Of a stretch of 64,000 nt of DNA, positions 44,976-56,502 are shown piece by piece. Below the pieces are notes generated by a model that did no database searches, was not told where the DNA came from, and was given only the letters and a program-made list of their open reading frames with translations. Position 1 is the stretch's first letter. Each line of letters opens with the position of its first letter. Made by a program: the position numbers and the translations under genes. Source of the stretch: Eurosta solidaginis (taxonomy: Eukaryota > Arthropoda > Insecta > Diptera > Tephritidae); contig NC_090323.1 of the NCBI RefSeq assembly GCF_040869045.1, positions 268,898,392 to 268,962,391 of the forward strand, read 5' to 3'.

Positions 44976-47780
44976 CAGGGCCGTAGAGAGAAAACCCGGG
45001 CCCGGGACTAAACAATTTTGGGGCACCCTATAAAAAATCCAATAATACATTTGATTAACTTGAATTAATGACGTCTCATTCATGAATCATTATCGATGGA
45101 TTACATATAAAAAAATTTTTGCCACATCAAAAATCATTTGGACTAAGAGCTGACAATAAAATTAACATAGAATATTTACCATTTATACTATTTTATTATA
45201 ACGTAGAAATAAAATTCCCTTTTAACAGCCACATATTGTTTCAAATAATCTTTTCCTGTAATTTGGTAACATTTTAGTATATTTCTAATAAATATAATGA
45301 TGATTATAAATTTTAATTATTCAATGTAGAAAGTTCGGATATCAAAGAGTGGCTTTACTTGCTTTTTTCGCTGCAAAATTTTTATAATAATATCAAAATT
45401 TAACTGTCTTGCCAAAACGGGCTCAACACACGTGGCAAGTCCTGAAACTCGCTCTTGAGATGAACACAATCTATGAAAGTTTTTGATTCTTGAAAGAACG
45501 CTGAAGGAACGTTCTGCACTAACTACAGTGACAGGTATTGTGCAAAAGATACGTAAAGCAACACAAATGTTGGGGAAAATCGTATACAGATTTTGAACAT
45601 ATGTAGATGGCATTTAGCAATTCCAATGGTGACAGACCTTTATCAAAATTTGCTTCGTAAATGTGTTTCAAGTGAATTATTTCGCATTCGAAGCTTTGAG
45701 AAACGTCCGACTTGTATTTTTCGACAAATTTTGCTGCGCTCGCCCGTACCGTAGTTTCATCCATGTCTTCAAATTGCCACAAAAAGGAAAGCGTCTCGTT
45801 CATATTTCTCATAGCTGCAAATCGTTCAGTAATGCCAGTGATTACCTAATCAACGATTACCAAGAATGTATTGTTTTTAAAATCAGACTCTGGATCATTC
45901 GTAATCATCTCATTTCCATTATCTTCAAAACGCCTTTTGGGTTTTCTCTTTCGAATGACCGGAAACTTTGGCGAAATATTCAATTGAGTAGCAACTGTTT
46001 TGCATTCGCTTAAAATTGTTTCCCATTGGTTCCTGATCAACTTCAAATCAGCTAATAAGGCATCTAGATGTCGGACCTCAACATCTATGGTGGCGCTCTA
46101 GCTTGGAGTACGACGTTTCTTTCATTAATTGTAGTCAGTATTTTGGACCAAATTGAAGACAGCAAGATACATTCGAACTTGTTGATGTACTTGAGAATGC
46201 CGGTAACATTTTCGTATGCTTGTGCAGTCAAATTTAGCTTAAGTAATGCGTTTAGTGCTTGTGTTAATCCTGGAACATAGTTTGCGAATGGTCTGATTGC
46301 CTCAACTCTAGCTGATCACGTAGTGTCTGAAAGACTGTGAAGAGAGCTCGGTTTGTAGATGCCCCATCGTTGTGGACTGCTGCTGAAAGTAGTAAAACAT
46401 TTTTGTACAACTTCGAAGAAAGTAATTGCAGCCGTACAACATTCTGCAGCATCAACACCACATAAATTGAGACTGTGGGTTGCACAAGGCGAGTAATCAG
46501 CATTCAAGTTTTTGTCGAGAATGTGATGTAGTGCTCTTGTTAGCTCCTTTCATATTGGCGCCGTTATCGTACCCCTGTGCACGACAATCTTCAATCAAGT
46601 ATTGCAAATTAGATCAGCGATTTTCTGACCAGTTTTTTGGTTACAATTCGCGAAAGCCAAAAACCGTTCTTGAATTTTAAAATTTGTTGCTTTTGAATTG
46701 AATTAGAGGTAGCGCAAAATGAACGTAGTCTGTTCAAGGTGACTAGCATCAGGCGTAGCATCAGCGATAATAGCAAAATACTTGGCTTTCTTGTGATGAT
46801 ATAGTTTCCCTCACGTGTTTTGCACAAATTTCTATAAACTCGTTCTGAATGTCTGGGGAAAGATGGTGAACTTGTAAACGTTTGTGCTGCTGTTGTGAAA
46901 TCCTAACTTTCTCCAAATGATCTCTAAGTATCGGCTCAAAATATCTTATGAGTTCTAAGATGCCCAAAAAATTTCCATTGTTTCTTTCACCAAGATATAT
47001 ACTTTCGCCTCTGAAAGCAAGGCTTCTTTCACCCAAAAATAAAATAGTTTCCAAAATTCTACATACAATCTTTTTCCACTTTTGAGTTTCAGTGATTAGC
47101 TGTTCATTGATAAGTGTATCAATTGTAGCCCCCTTTCGAATTAGATTTTGTAAAGATCGCCATTGAATATAACATTTAATGTGATCTTGAATACTTTGGT
47201 GTGCTGACAGTTTATCGTATAGCTTCTTCCACACCTGCAATTTCGAATATCCGACAGCAAGAAAAATTTTAGGTCGATTTAAAGCTTTGGTGCTTAACAG
47301 ACGACATGATAGGCAATAAAAAGCATTGCTACTGTCACTCCACACTAACCAGTCACGCTCCACTTTCTCTCCATTTGGCAAGATTCTGTTTAACAACGAG
47401 GTAGGAAATGCCTCGTCATGACGATCACGTGGAAAAATAACAAGACACTTTTGTTGACCTCAACGAATTATTTCGTTGACTTCTTCAGATCGCAAAAACT
47501 CATTATTCACGGTACCGATGTCGAAGTCGTTTAAATAATATGGACTTTGATACAGAGTTGGTGGTAATGTTGGAAGACTTTTTGAAGATGAAGTGTCGCC
47601 AAGAAAACTTTAAGATTTCGGATTCATGTAAAAATACATTTTTGTTTGATGTTTTTATTGTCTCCTCAGGCCTCTTTGTATGTATTGGTATAGCGACATG
47701 TAAATTTATATTAGAGGGATTCATTAAAGCATATAAATTTACAAAGTGTAACATTATTTCAATTTACACGCGCTGTTATA
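44976..47780 (-). mobile_element. hAT element of the DUF4371/ZMYM1-like group, decayed
   Basis: A hAT-like left tip CAGGGCCGTAGAGAGAAAAC begins at 44976 after TATGTATG. No matching right tip or duplication was found, so that side is approximate. Transposase remnants fill 45317-47750 on the minus strand. Confidence 0.6.
45317..47754 (-). pseudogene. DUF4371/ZMYM1-like hAT transposase pseudogene
   Basis: Several frames of one protein follow each other on the minus strand. The first is a TTF-type finger region: RHDEAFPTSLLNRILPNGEK, then ERDWLVWSDSSNAFYCLSCR. The DUF4371 part includes QDHIKCYIQWRSL, ETILFLGERSLAFRGE and, in another frame, YFAIIADATPDASHLEQTTF (an RNase H-like catalytic segment with an Asp). 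Next is NADYSPCATHSLNLCGVDAA with FFSS-type SSSPQRW. The last is the dimerisation domain IPVTVVSAERSFSVLSRIKN, with RVSGLA further on. Frameshifts separate the pieces near 47400, 46760, 46500 and 45850, so it is inactive. Host genes such as ZMYM1 share this architecture, but the decay argues for a transposon copy. Confidence 0.85.
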
Positions 47781-48699
47781 TGAACGCACCTAGCAATATT
47801 CTTGTCAGTCAGCTGTAATATTGCCAAAAAAAATTGTTTGATTGTTTTACAAATTAAAAAATGCTAATATTAAATGAAAAATCAAGACTAAAACGTCTTT
47901 ACTAAGATATTCTTGTAAATGACTTGCTGATGTTGGAGATTTCTGATGAAAATGATGGCTGTTATGTTTGCAAGGTTGTATTCCTTTGAGTTTACCGCGT
48001 TTACATCATGAAATGTGCGCGTAAATTTATACAAATTGTGTAAATGATTTTTCATACAAATTTGACAGTTCGTTTACGCACTAAATAAATTTATACGTTT
48101 ACACACTTTATAAGGCATTTATAAGGTTAAATGAGTCCCCCTATTTACGTAAGCTCGCGAAAATGTGCAAATATCAGCGCACAAAAGATTAAACTTGGCG
48201 TAAAATAAGCTGCCAACTAAAATTTCACACAAATCTGAATAAGAACAAATTAAACCAAATGAACATTTTGACGATATGTGTACATATATATATGTACCTA
48301 TATATACAGTATGTCTGTATAAAACCTCATCTGCACCTAACATAAACACATAAGCAAACACACAAGTAAGCAAAACGCACTAAAAAGGCGTTAATACGTT
48401 AATTGTTTCTGTCTAATCGAATTAAAATCAGAAGCTTTTATTCCCCACGTCTACACAAAGGCTCCAACATACCCCACTTACGTAACTAATTACAAAGAAC
48501 ATCACGAATCAGTGCGGCTTACATACAAAGGATGAATATGCAAATACGTAAATACGTACTACATGTGTGATAACCTACAATGAATTTCAATAGCACTAGA
48601 CTAGTGTACAACCTATGTTTTTAGGTGAAATATAGGAGCCAGAACTATACAACTTTGAGGCCTATAAATAATGCGTCTGTGTATCTCCGAAGCAGCAAT
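47781..48699. other. Unannotated stretch
   Basis: No gene supported. GTAAATTTATACAAA and TAAATAAATTTATACG words near 48010-48090 hint at an old inverted repeat, not resolved. A minus-strand open frame at 48119-48373 has no domain. Confidence 0.35.
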
Positions 48700-49020
48700 A
48701 AGATCAAGATTGATTGACCAGCGGAAGTCCGGGGCTGAAGAGTTTCTAAAAGTATTTAGCTCCTACGATACTAGACTTCCAAACATGCTTATAAATTGCA
48801 CCACATAAGTCCTGATACCTAATGGGCTTTTCGATTTGGTCGTCAAACAAAACCTGATCACATTATGGACATATTATAGAGAAGACTCAACAAAACATTT
48901 AATTTGGTTGCAGGGATATGGTACCAAAAGGGGAAAAGAAATTGCAGATGAATTAGTCAGCGTAGATTGGGTCTTGATGTCGTCGGACTGGAGGAGACGG
49001 TTAGGTGGGATTTGGTAAAG
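48700..49020 (+). pseudogene. Rearranged family E non-LTR remnants
   Basis: 48720-48870 holds 3'-end words of family E (TTCGATTTGGTCGTCAAACA and ACATTATGGACATATTA). It is followed by HLIWLQGYGTKRGKEIADEL at about 48890-48955, a decayed RNase H motif that normally precedes them. The order is inverted relative to the intact copy, so two pieces were joined. Confidence 0.45.
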
Positions 49021-49821
49021 GATGGTGGCAGCTATTCAGTTAAGGATTACCTCAATTTCATGATGATCTGTTGAGCTATGACATACTATAAGGACGAAAC
49101 CGCCTTCCAGTTATTCAGCCAATCGCCTCGTGGTAACGATAAAGTTACAAATAAGACATGCATCGATCTTGGAAACTTCTTCCAGAATGTCGAAAACGTC
49201 CCAAACGGAATATTTCACCTCGTCTTCACAGCAGTTTGCACAGCTGAGCATAAACTGATTTCACATCGTTGTTCTCCATACAGCTAACACAGCGAGGGTT
49301 GTTTATTTTACAAAGGCGTACACAATGGGCTCCGCTTTGACCACCTTATCATAAAGTCAATGTATCACCTTTGGCAGAACACCCAGCGCTTGCCAACTAC
49401 CCCTCCACATCAATACAAGGAAACCGAAGCCTTCCTACACCTTTCCTCCACATTAAGCTTACAAGGGCTTGCTCACTAAGATTCAAGCTTAATTATGATG
49501 TATACTCGTAGAAGGTGTATATTAAAGTACGCACTGTGCTATTGGGGTTTATGAAGATGGCATTAGAAGCAGTACCTTACCTCGCAGCTGAAATCTGTGG
49601 TGTGCGGGAGAAACGAAGAAGCACCCGCTTTGTGAAGGCACTCCGTTCGAAGTGTAATGAAGTTTCTGAGAATATCCTTTTTCGCGATCCTCTCAATGCA
49701 CAAGAAATAGCTTCCCGCAGATTTTAAATGGCTTTACACTTACATTTGCTATCACCGATTTATAAAACACATTTTTCGGACCAGCTGATCTAAGAGCCTT
49801 AAGACTTACTTTTCTGTACTT
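49021..49821. other. Unannotated stretch
   Basis: No gene or repeat recognised. Open frames at 49078-49287 and 49515-49727 (+) have no domain. Confidence 0.35.
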
Positions 49822-50075
49822 CAGAAGTGTTAGTAGCGTGCTTGCCTACTACACTTAAGGCCCTGGTTTCAAGACTCAGTAAAAAAAACACCAACAAAAC
49901 ATACTTAAGAAAAATTAGGCAGTAGATTGGCCAAGACTTTGATTGTATTTCCGTCATGGAACAATTCTTAGCGAAAATTATTCTGCCTTTCAGATGTCCC
50001 TCTGCGTCAGCATAAAACGTATAGGTCCCGTCCTCACGATTTCTAGGAAAAAGTAAAAGGACAATATTGGGTGAG
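49822..50075 (+). mobile_element. tRNA-derived SINE, old diverged copy
   Basis: TAGTAGCGTGCTTGCCTACTACAC, GGCCCTGGTTTCAAGAC, CATGGAACAATTCTTAGCG, CATAAAACGTATAGGTCCCG and TTTCTAGGAAAAAG follow the SINE order with roughly a quarter of positions changed. This makes it the most diverged copy here. Confidence 0.65.
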
Positions 50076-50957
50076 TTTTCGAACATATTCTGTTTTTCAA
50101 GAGAAATACTTTCTAATTCCAGTTTCTTGTAATCAATGCTCAGTGTCTTTAAAGACTAGATCCTCCAGGTCCAATTTCTTGGTTATTCGAACCACTAATA
50201 CATATGCGCCATTACACGAATCCTAATTATATTCAGACATCAAAGTGGGGTTTTACAAACGCACACTCACACATTCACACATTTCCACATTTGATATTGT
50301 GGGCGCGACTTTCGTCCTTTCGTGCGCACATTTCGTTGGCACTTTCATGCAAATATGTGGAATTTACACACATACAAACACAAAATATCTTTATATAAAA
50401 GTGTTTGTTCGTTTATTATTTGAATCACCTTCTGTTATTTGTCGTTTGTTGCTTTTGTTTTCGCCTCTTTAATTAGAGAAAAGTGTAAAAGGCTTGAAAA
50501 GTTTTCACACAATTCTACATAATGGCGTCACTTACGGTGATGGCTTCTGTGAATGTATGTGTGTATGTATGTATAAAGTTGCCGCCGTAAGCACTTCAAC
50601 CAACGAATTTAACTTCAAAGTTTTGGAATTTTAATGCCTTGACGTGTGAATTACATACTCGTTTAGACGTTCTGATATATGTAAGTACATATGTACATAT
50701 TCAAATATTTTTGCACAAATATGTAGAAGTTCTTAATGAAAGTTAAGGCTTTATGTACTGTCAAGTGTTATTGTTGATTTTATAATTATTACGCTTTTGT
50801 AACTCGACACTTCAAAATTGAGTGGCGGATAAGGGTGGTTGAGGTGGTGTCTCTTATCGTGGCAATGGATTTGTACACTTCTATATATGTACATATCTAT
50901 GTATAAATTTGGAGGGTAATTTTAAGCAATTTATCCAAGTAAAATCCTCTAACTTTT
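50076..50957. other. Unannotated stretch
   Basis: No gene supported. ACACATACA/TGTATGTATG-type microsatellite patches at about 50550-50575 and 50675-50700. Confidence 0.4.
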
Positions 50958-51431
50958 TAAACTGAATTCTTTATTTGTGGAAGTCAAATCGCCGAGTCGA
51001 ATTAATAACTTCAATATTCAGTATCGCAATATGGTCTTTATTTAGACTTTTTGGAGTAGTAAAATTATACTTCGATATCAAGTACTTCACAAAAGCGTGT
51101 TTAAATCAAACTGATTATTGATTTATCAGCTTGCGCTGGTTTTATACTCTCGGTTTTCGCGCACCCATTTCTCCTAAGGTTTGGTCATTTCGCGAAAATC
51201 TGTTCGAGAGCAATTGTATCTCATGCTTGGTTACCAGCTGTATACATGTATATTTGTATATTTGTTTAGTTTCACTTATAGCCATATTGCTGAGTATGTG
51301 CGAGTAACTACTTCGGCTGATTACTACATGTGTCTGTGAGAGATATCTCTTCGTTGCCTTATACATAAGTGTTGCCGTTTTTGTTGTCGTGATTATTTAC
51401 TAACAGCATAGTGATGCTAATATTCTCCACA
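50958..51431 (-). mobile_element. Diverged LTR related to 21239-21729
   Basis: On the minus strand it opens TGTGGAGAATATTAGCATCA and contains CGAAGAGATATCTC. It has a TATA box in GAGTATAAAACCAGCGCAAG followed by an AATCAGTTTGAT-like initiator, and AATAAAGACC. The order equals that of the other copy. No internal region or duplication found. Confidence 0.55.
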
Positions 51432-51879
51432 CTATCTATGCTATATGAACCCGAATCGTCAAGTATCCTGGGAGTACCGGAACTAATTGAATGATATTTT
51501 GTTTATTCATTCTAAGAACGGATAAGATTGTTATTCACCGCAGGACGGTCACGTGCTCTACAGGACTGCACCCGCTTCACTCCTGCATATTTAAGGATTT
51601 TTTTTAATAATTCTTTCTAGATAGGCCAGTTTTTTATCCAATTTTTCACTAAGCACAATGGTTCGTAACTGTTATTCAACAGCCGCTAAAATTTTAGTAC
51701 GTGCTGGTGGGAAACAAAATAACTGACACTATAACCACTTGCAAAAATAATAGTTCAATTTAAGAATAGTTAAACTACGGGCATAGTCATATACTAGTAG
51801 CATCATCAATTACAAAACTCCATATCTGCGCTTCGAAGAGACTGATAGAGCCACAATATAAGATGGCTGGCAAAAGGGT
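51432..51879. other. Unannotated stretch
   Basis: No gene or repeat recognised. Confidence 0.35.
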
Positions 51880-52458
51880 GCCCGAACGGCGGACGAGGCG
51901 ATGCACATGTACACTGGTGTATCCAAATTAGTAGAAGGGGTGGATTCTGCGGTATACTGTCCTGATCCAGAAATAAAGAGATTCTACAAGCTGTCAGATC
52001 AATTTAGAATTTTTCAGACGGAAGTAGAAGCCGTAAGCAGTAGAAACACTGGAACAACAGCGTAAACTGCAGCCAGGGTCCCAGGGCGTATGAGAATAGA
52101 TGGAAATGAAAAAGCGTATGAACTATCTAAAAGGAGCGCCTTCCTCGAAGGCTACTCAGGAGACGTCCCAATCAGATTAAGAGAAGCCGAGAGTTCAAAA
52201 TAATCGACCAAGCCGAAAAATCGAGAATCTAACTGTGGGGCTATAAAATATCGAAGACCATGTATAGGCCTTACAACCTTAGCAGATAGTGGCACAGGTC
52301 TTAGAAAGCCTCTATTACTTTCCAAGTTGACGTAGAAAGTTGTTCTTGGTTTGGATGTGAATTGTAAGTTTGGTCGTTAAACAAACTTCCGGATAACCTT
52401 TGGACTTATAGAGTATATGTGAGGTACTCACGGTCCGGTCAGTTCAACCTAACCTAAA
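51880..52458 (+). pseudogene. Decayed RNase H-type non-LTR retrotransposon (family E)
   Basis: A frame reading GVDSAVYCPDPEIKRFYKLS, then DQFRIFQTEVEAVSS, is the first half of RNase H (the FQAEVxAI block). A CAGGGTCCCAGGGCGTATGA segment, TAGATGGAAATGAAAAAGC and GACGTCCCAATCAGATTAAG then follow the 23456 copy. A large part of the zinc region is deleted. The 3' UTR and tail CCTAACCTAA end it. Confidence 0.8.
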
Positions 52459-52921
52459 ACCATTTCTGAAAACTAAGATGCCCATAAGGCCAATTGCTGT
52501 GGCAATTCGGAGTCGTAGTAGGGACATTTGATATCGTGGCCGTTGACCTTCTATCTTCTCCTTCTTTTTATGGAATGAACTTCCGAAGCTAATGGACACT
52601 TTGTGATGCCGTTTCCGTGATAAGGAGATCGATAGGCGGGGTTTTGAATATTATGCTTAAAACCTCTGAAGGGCATGATCCAAACGTTTCAGTGATCCTC
52701 CCACAAGCAGATCGTAGAACGTTACCTAGCGTGGTATTAATGTAACAACAACTCAATCGCCTTCCAACAAATCAGTGTTCCATATTTAAAGATCGGTCGC
52801 TTTGTACATCTTTATTAAAAAAATTTATCAAATATAAAATTGAACTTCTATGACGAAAAAGGTTAACTCCTCTCCTTGCTATGCTTATAATTTTTTTAAT
52901 GCTTGTGCGTCTCGCGCGTAG
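52459..52921. other. Unannotated stretch
   Basis: No gene or clear repeat recognised. Confidence 0.35.
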
Positions 52922-52990
52922 GTCACCACCTGTTGTTGTTGTTTTTGTAGCAGTGCTTCGCCCCATCCACCTCACCCTCATTTTTGCCAT
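52922..52990 (-). mobile_element. Jockey-type non-LTR 3' tail fragment
   Basis: On the minus strand GGATGGGGCGAAGCACTGCT followed by ACAAAAACAACAACAACAGG matches the 3' end and (CAA)n tail of the copy at 27750-28107. Confidence 0.65.
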
Positions 52991-53529
52991 ACCAGCTAAA
53001 GGTGGGATTGGTTGTTATTCCTCTTTTCACTGTTGAACAGTTACGCTCTATCTAGATTCATGAGAGGTTCATTATACAAAGAAAATCCCATTACCCTTCT
53101 AGCCATAATTTCAAACTAGCCAAATTGATGTATTGCATGTCGTAAGTGAGTCGATTTAAACGTCAGTTACGAATGGCTCAACATGGTTGGCTCATCTCAT
53201 CAGCTGATTTGATTATTTTCATTTCACTGGAGTAGGGTTTGTGAAAAGAAGATGGCAAACTCAAAATGAAACCAAAACTTTAAACACATTTTCTTACAAC
53301 ACAAAAATTTGAAAGTTTTATGTTTTCAATCCATTCCATTAGCCTAATACCAACACGCACATTTTGACAGTCTGAACAAAGGTATGTTGCTGCTGTAGAG
53401 ATAAGCCAACCCGCTATCAAATGACTATTGTGTAAGCTAAACTGAGTTGGAACACCACTCAATTTAAATCGAAATTGTCTCAATTTATTTTTCTGTTTGA
53501 ACATAGTATTAAGTTTTTTTTTTAATATA
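52991..53529. other. Unannotated stretch
   Basis: No gene or repeat recognised. The minus-strand open frame 53280-53717 runs into the next element and is not a gene. Confidence 0.35.
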
Positions 53530-54705
53530 TTTTTATACCTTTCATGTACATGAAATGGTATATTAACTTTGGTCCGATGTTTGTAACGTTGAGAAATATA
53601 GAAGATAGACTCACCATTAAGTATACCGAATTGATCAGGGCGACGGACTGAGTTGATATAGCCATGTCCGTCTGTCCGTCCGTCCGTCTGTCCGTCCGTC
53701 TGTATGTTTGAACGCAAACCAGTCCCTCAAATTTTGAGATATCGCAATGAAATTTGGCAGAAGGATGTATTTTTGTATTATATTAGACATTTGACGGATC
53801 CGGTAGGATCGGACCACTATAACATAACCGATCGTTCAGATAAGACGATTTGGTCATTCCTGCCGCAATTCAGAAAGTATAAACGTGAAACTCGGTGATA
53901 TATATTTTAATATATCGTAAACGATGGCGGCCACCGTGGTGTGATGGTAGCGTGCTCCGCCTATCACACCGTATGCCCTGGGTTCGCACCCCGGGCAAAG
54001 CAACATCAAAATTATAGAAATAAGCTTTTCAATTAGAAGAATATTTTTCTAAGCGGGGTCGCCTCTCGGCAGTGTTTGGCAAGCGCTTCGGGTGTATTTC
54101 TGCCATGAAAAGCTCTCAGTGAAAACTCATCTGCCTTGCAGATGCCGTTCGGAGTCGGCATAAAACATGTAGGTCCCGTCCGGCCAATTTGTAGGGAAAA
54201 GCAAGAGGAGCACGACGCAAATTGGAAGAGAAGCTCGGCCTTAGATCTCTTCGGAGGTTATCGCGCCTTACATTTATTTATTTTATAAACGATTTTCTGA
54301 AAAAACCACTTTGATCGGAGCTATATATAGTATATATCCCATACAACCGATCGTTTAGATAGAAAGATGTTTGGCAATTTCTCCCTTAATTTCCAATATA
54401 AAAACGTTAACCTTGGTGACATTTATTCTACTATATCATAGATTTCCTAAAAAAATCATTTCGATCGGAGCTATATATAATATATATCCCATACCACCGA
54501 TCGTTCAGATAAGGGGGTTTTTTGCTATTTGTTATTTTATATTTATCTTAAAAATCGTTCAGGTATGTACATCGGTTCACTATATTATTCTTATCTTATA
54601 CATCCGATTATTTGGAGAGTACGAACGGGATAAGATTATTGTTCAGCCCCATTCATGAAAGGTATGAAGTCTTCAGCACAGCCGAAGACAGTCCCGTCCT
54701 TACTT
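53530..54705 (+). mobile_element. Helitron-like repeat family B, interrupted by a SINE
   Basis: 5' hairpin ATACCTTTCATGTACATG with AAATGGTAT. Long GTCCGTCTGTCCGTCCGTCC tract at about 53667-53702. 3' hairpin GTCTTC...GAAGAC (54669-54689) followed by TCCCGTCCTTACTT. The body carries units opening GATCGGA(G/C)C and ending CCGATCGTT(C/T)AGATA at about 53808, 54314 and 54464. The SINE 53926-54285 lies inside. It abuts the family A copy that starts at 54706. Confidence 0.8.
53926..54285 (+). mobile_element. tRNA-derived SINE, full length, 8-bp TSD
   Basis: Full head GGCGGCCACCGTGGTGTGAT, A-box-like GGTAGCGTGCTCC, B-box-like GGGTTCGCACCCCGG, 360 bases in all, tail CGCGCCTTACATTTATTTAT. Direct repeat TAAACGAT flanks it (53918-53925 and 54286-54293). 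The best reference copy in the window. Confidence 0.93.
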
Positions 54706-56502
54706 TTTTTTATACTCAGTTGAGCAGAGCTCACATAGTATATTAACTTTGATTGGATAACGGTTGGTTGTACAGGTATAAAGGAATCGAGATAGATATA
54801 GACTTCCATATATCAAAATCATCAGTATCGAAAGAAAATTTGATTGAGCCATGTCCGTCCGTCCGTCCGTCTGTCCGTTAACACGATAACTTGAGTAAAT
54901 TTTGAGGTATCTTGATGAAATTTGGTATGTAGATTCCTGGGCACTCATCTCAGATCGCTATTTAAAATGAACGATATCGGACTATAACCACGCCCACTTT
55001 TTCGATATCGAAAATTTCGAAAAACCGAAAAAATGCGATAATTCATCGCCAAAGGCGGATAAAGCGATGAAACTTGGTGGATGGGTTGACGGTATGATGT
55101 AGAATAGAAAATTGGTAAGATTTTGGACAATGGGCGTGGCACCGCCCACTTTTACAAGAAGGTAATTTTAAAGTTTTGCAAGCTGTAATTTGGCAGTCGT
55201 TGCAGATATCATGATGAAATTTGGCAGGAACGTTACTACTATTACTGTATATGTGCTAAATAAAAATTAGCAAAATTGGATGAAGAACACGCCCACTTTA
55301 TAAAAAAAATTTTTTTTAAATTCAAATTTTAACAAAAAATTTAATATCTTTACTGTATATAAGTAAATTAAGTCAAAATTCAACTCCAGTAATGATATGA
55401 TGCAACAAAATAGAAAAATAAAAGAAAATTTCAAAATGGGCGTGGCTCCGCCCATTTTCATTTCGTTTGTCTAGAATACTTTTAATGCCATAAGGCGAAC
55501 AAAAATTTACCAATCCTTCTTAAATTTGGTAGAGGCATAGATTCTATGACGGTAACTATTTTCTGTGAAAATGGGCGAAATGGGTGGAAGCCAAGCCCAG
55601 TTTTTAAACACAGTCCACCGTCTGTCCTTCCGCTCGGCCGTTAACACAATAACTTGAGCAAAAACCGATATATCTTTACTAAACTTAGTCCACGTACTTA
55701 TCTGAACTCACTTTATCTTGGTATAAAAAATGGCCGAAATCCGACCATAACAACGCCCACTTTACCGATATCGAAAATTACGAAAAATGAAAAAAATGTC
55801 ATAATTCTATACCAAATACGAAAAAAGTGATGAAACATGGTAATTGGATTGGTTTATTGACGCAAAATATAACTTTGGAAAAAACTTTGTAAAATGGGTG
55901 TGACACTTACCATATTAAGTAGAAGAAAATGAAAAAGTTCTACAAGGCGAAATCAACAGCCCTTGGAATCTTGGCAGGAATACTGTTAGTGGTATTGCAT
56001 ATATAAATAAATTAGCAGTACCCAACTGATGATTTTCTGGATCACCTGGTCCACATTTTGGTCGATATCGCGAAAACGCCTTCAAATATACATCTAAGGG
56101 CCACTCGCTTTTAAAACCCTCATTAATACCTTTAATTTGATATCCATATCGTACAAACACATTCTAGAGTCACCCCTGGCCCACCCTAATGGCGATATCG
56201 CGAAAAGGCGTCCACCTATAGGCCTAATTAAAACCTAATTAAACTAAAACAAATTCTAGAGTCAGCCCTGGTCCACCTTTATAGCGATATCCCTAAATGG
56301 CGTCCATCCATAGAACTATGGCCCAGTCCCTCATAAAATACTTTTTAATACCTTCCATTTGATACACATGTCATACAACCACATTCCAGGGTTACCCTAG
56401 GTTTATTTTCCTACATGGTGATTTTCCTTATTTTGTCTCTATAGCTCTCAACTGAGTATGTAATGTTCGGTTACACCCGAATTTATCCTTCCTTATTTGT
56501 TT
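54706..56502 (+). mobile_element. Helitron-like repeat family A, long copy
   Basis: 5' end TATACTCAGTTGAGCAGAGC with hairpin. GTCCGTCCGTCCGTCTGTCC at 54853. 3' hairpin GTTCGGTTACACCCGAA (56465-56481), then TCCTTCCTTATTTGT. The interior contains a second, decayed GTCY tract near 55617 followed by a diverged repeat of the first module, and later short tandem units with GATATCGCGAAA(A)(A/G)GCGTCCA. Non-coding, about 1.8 kb. Confidence 0.88.
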
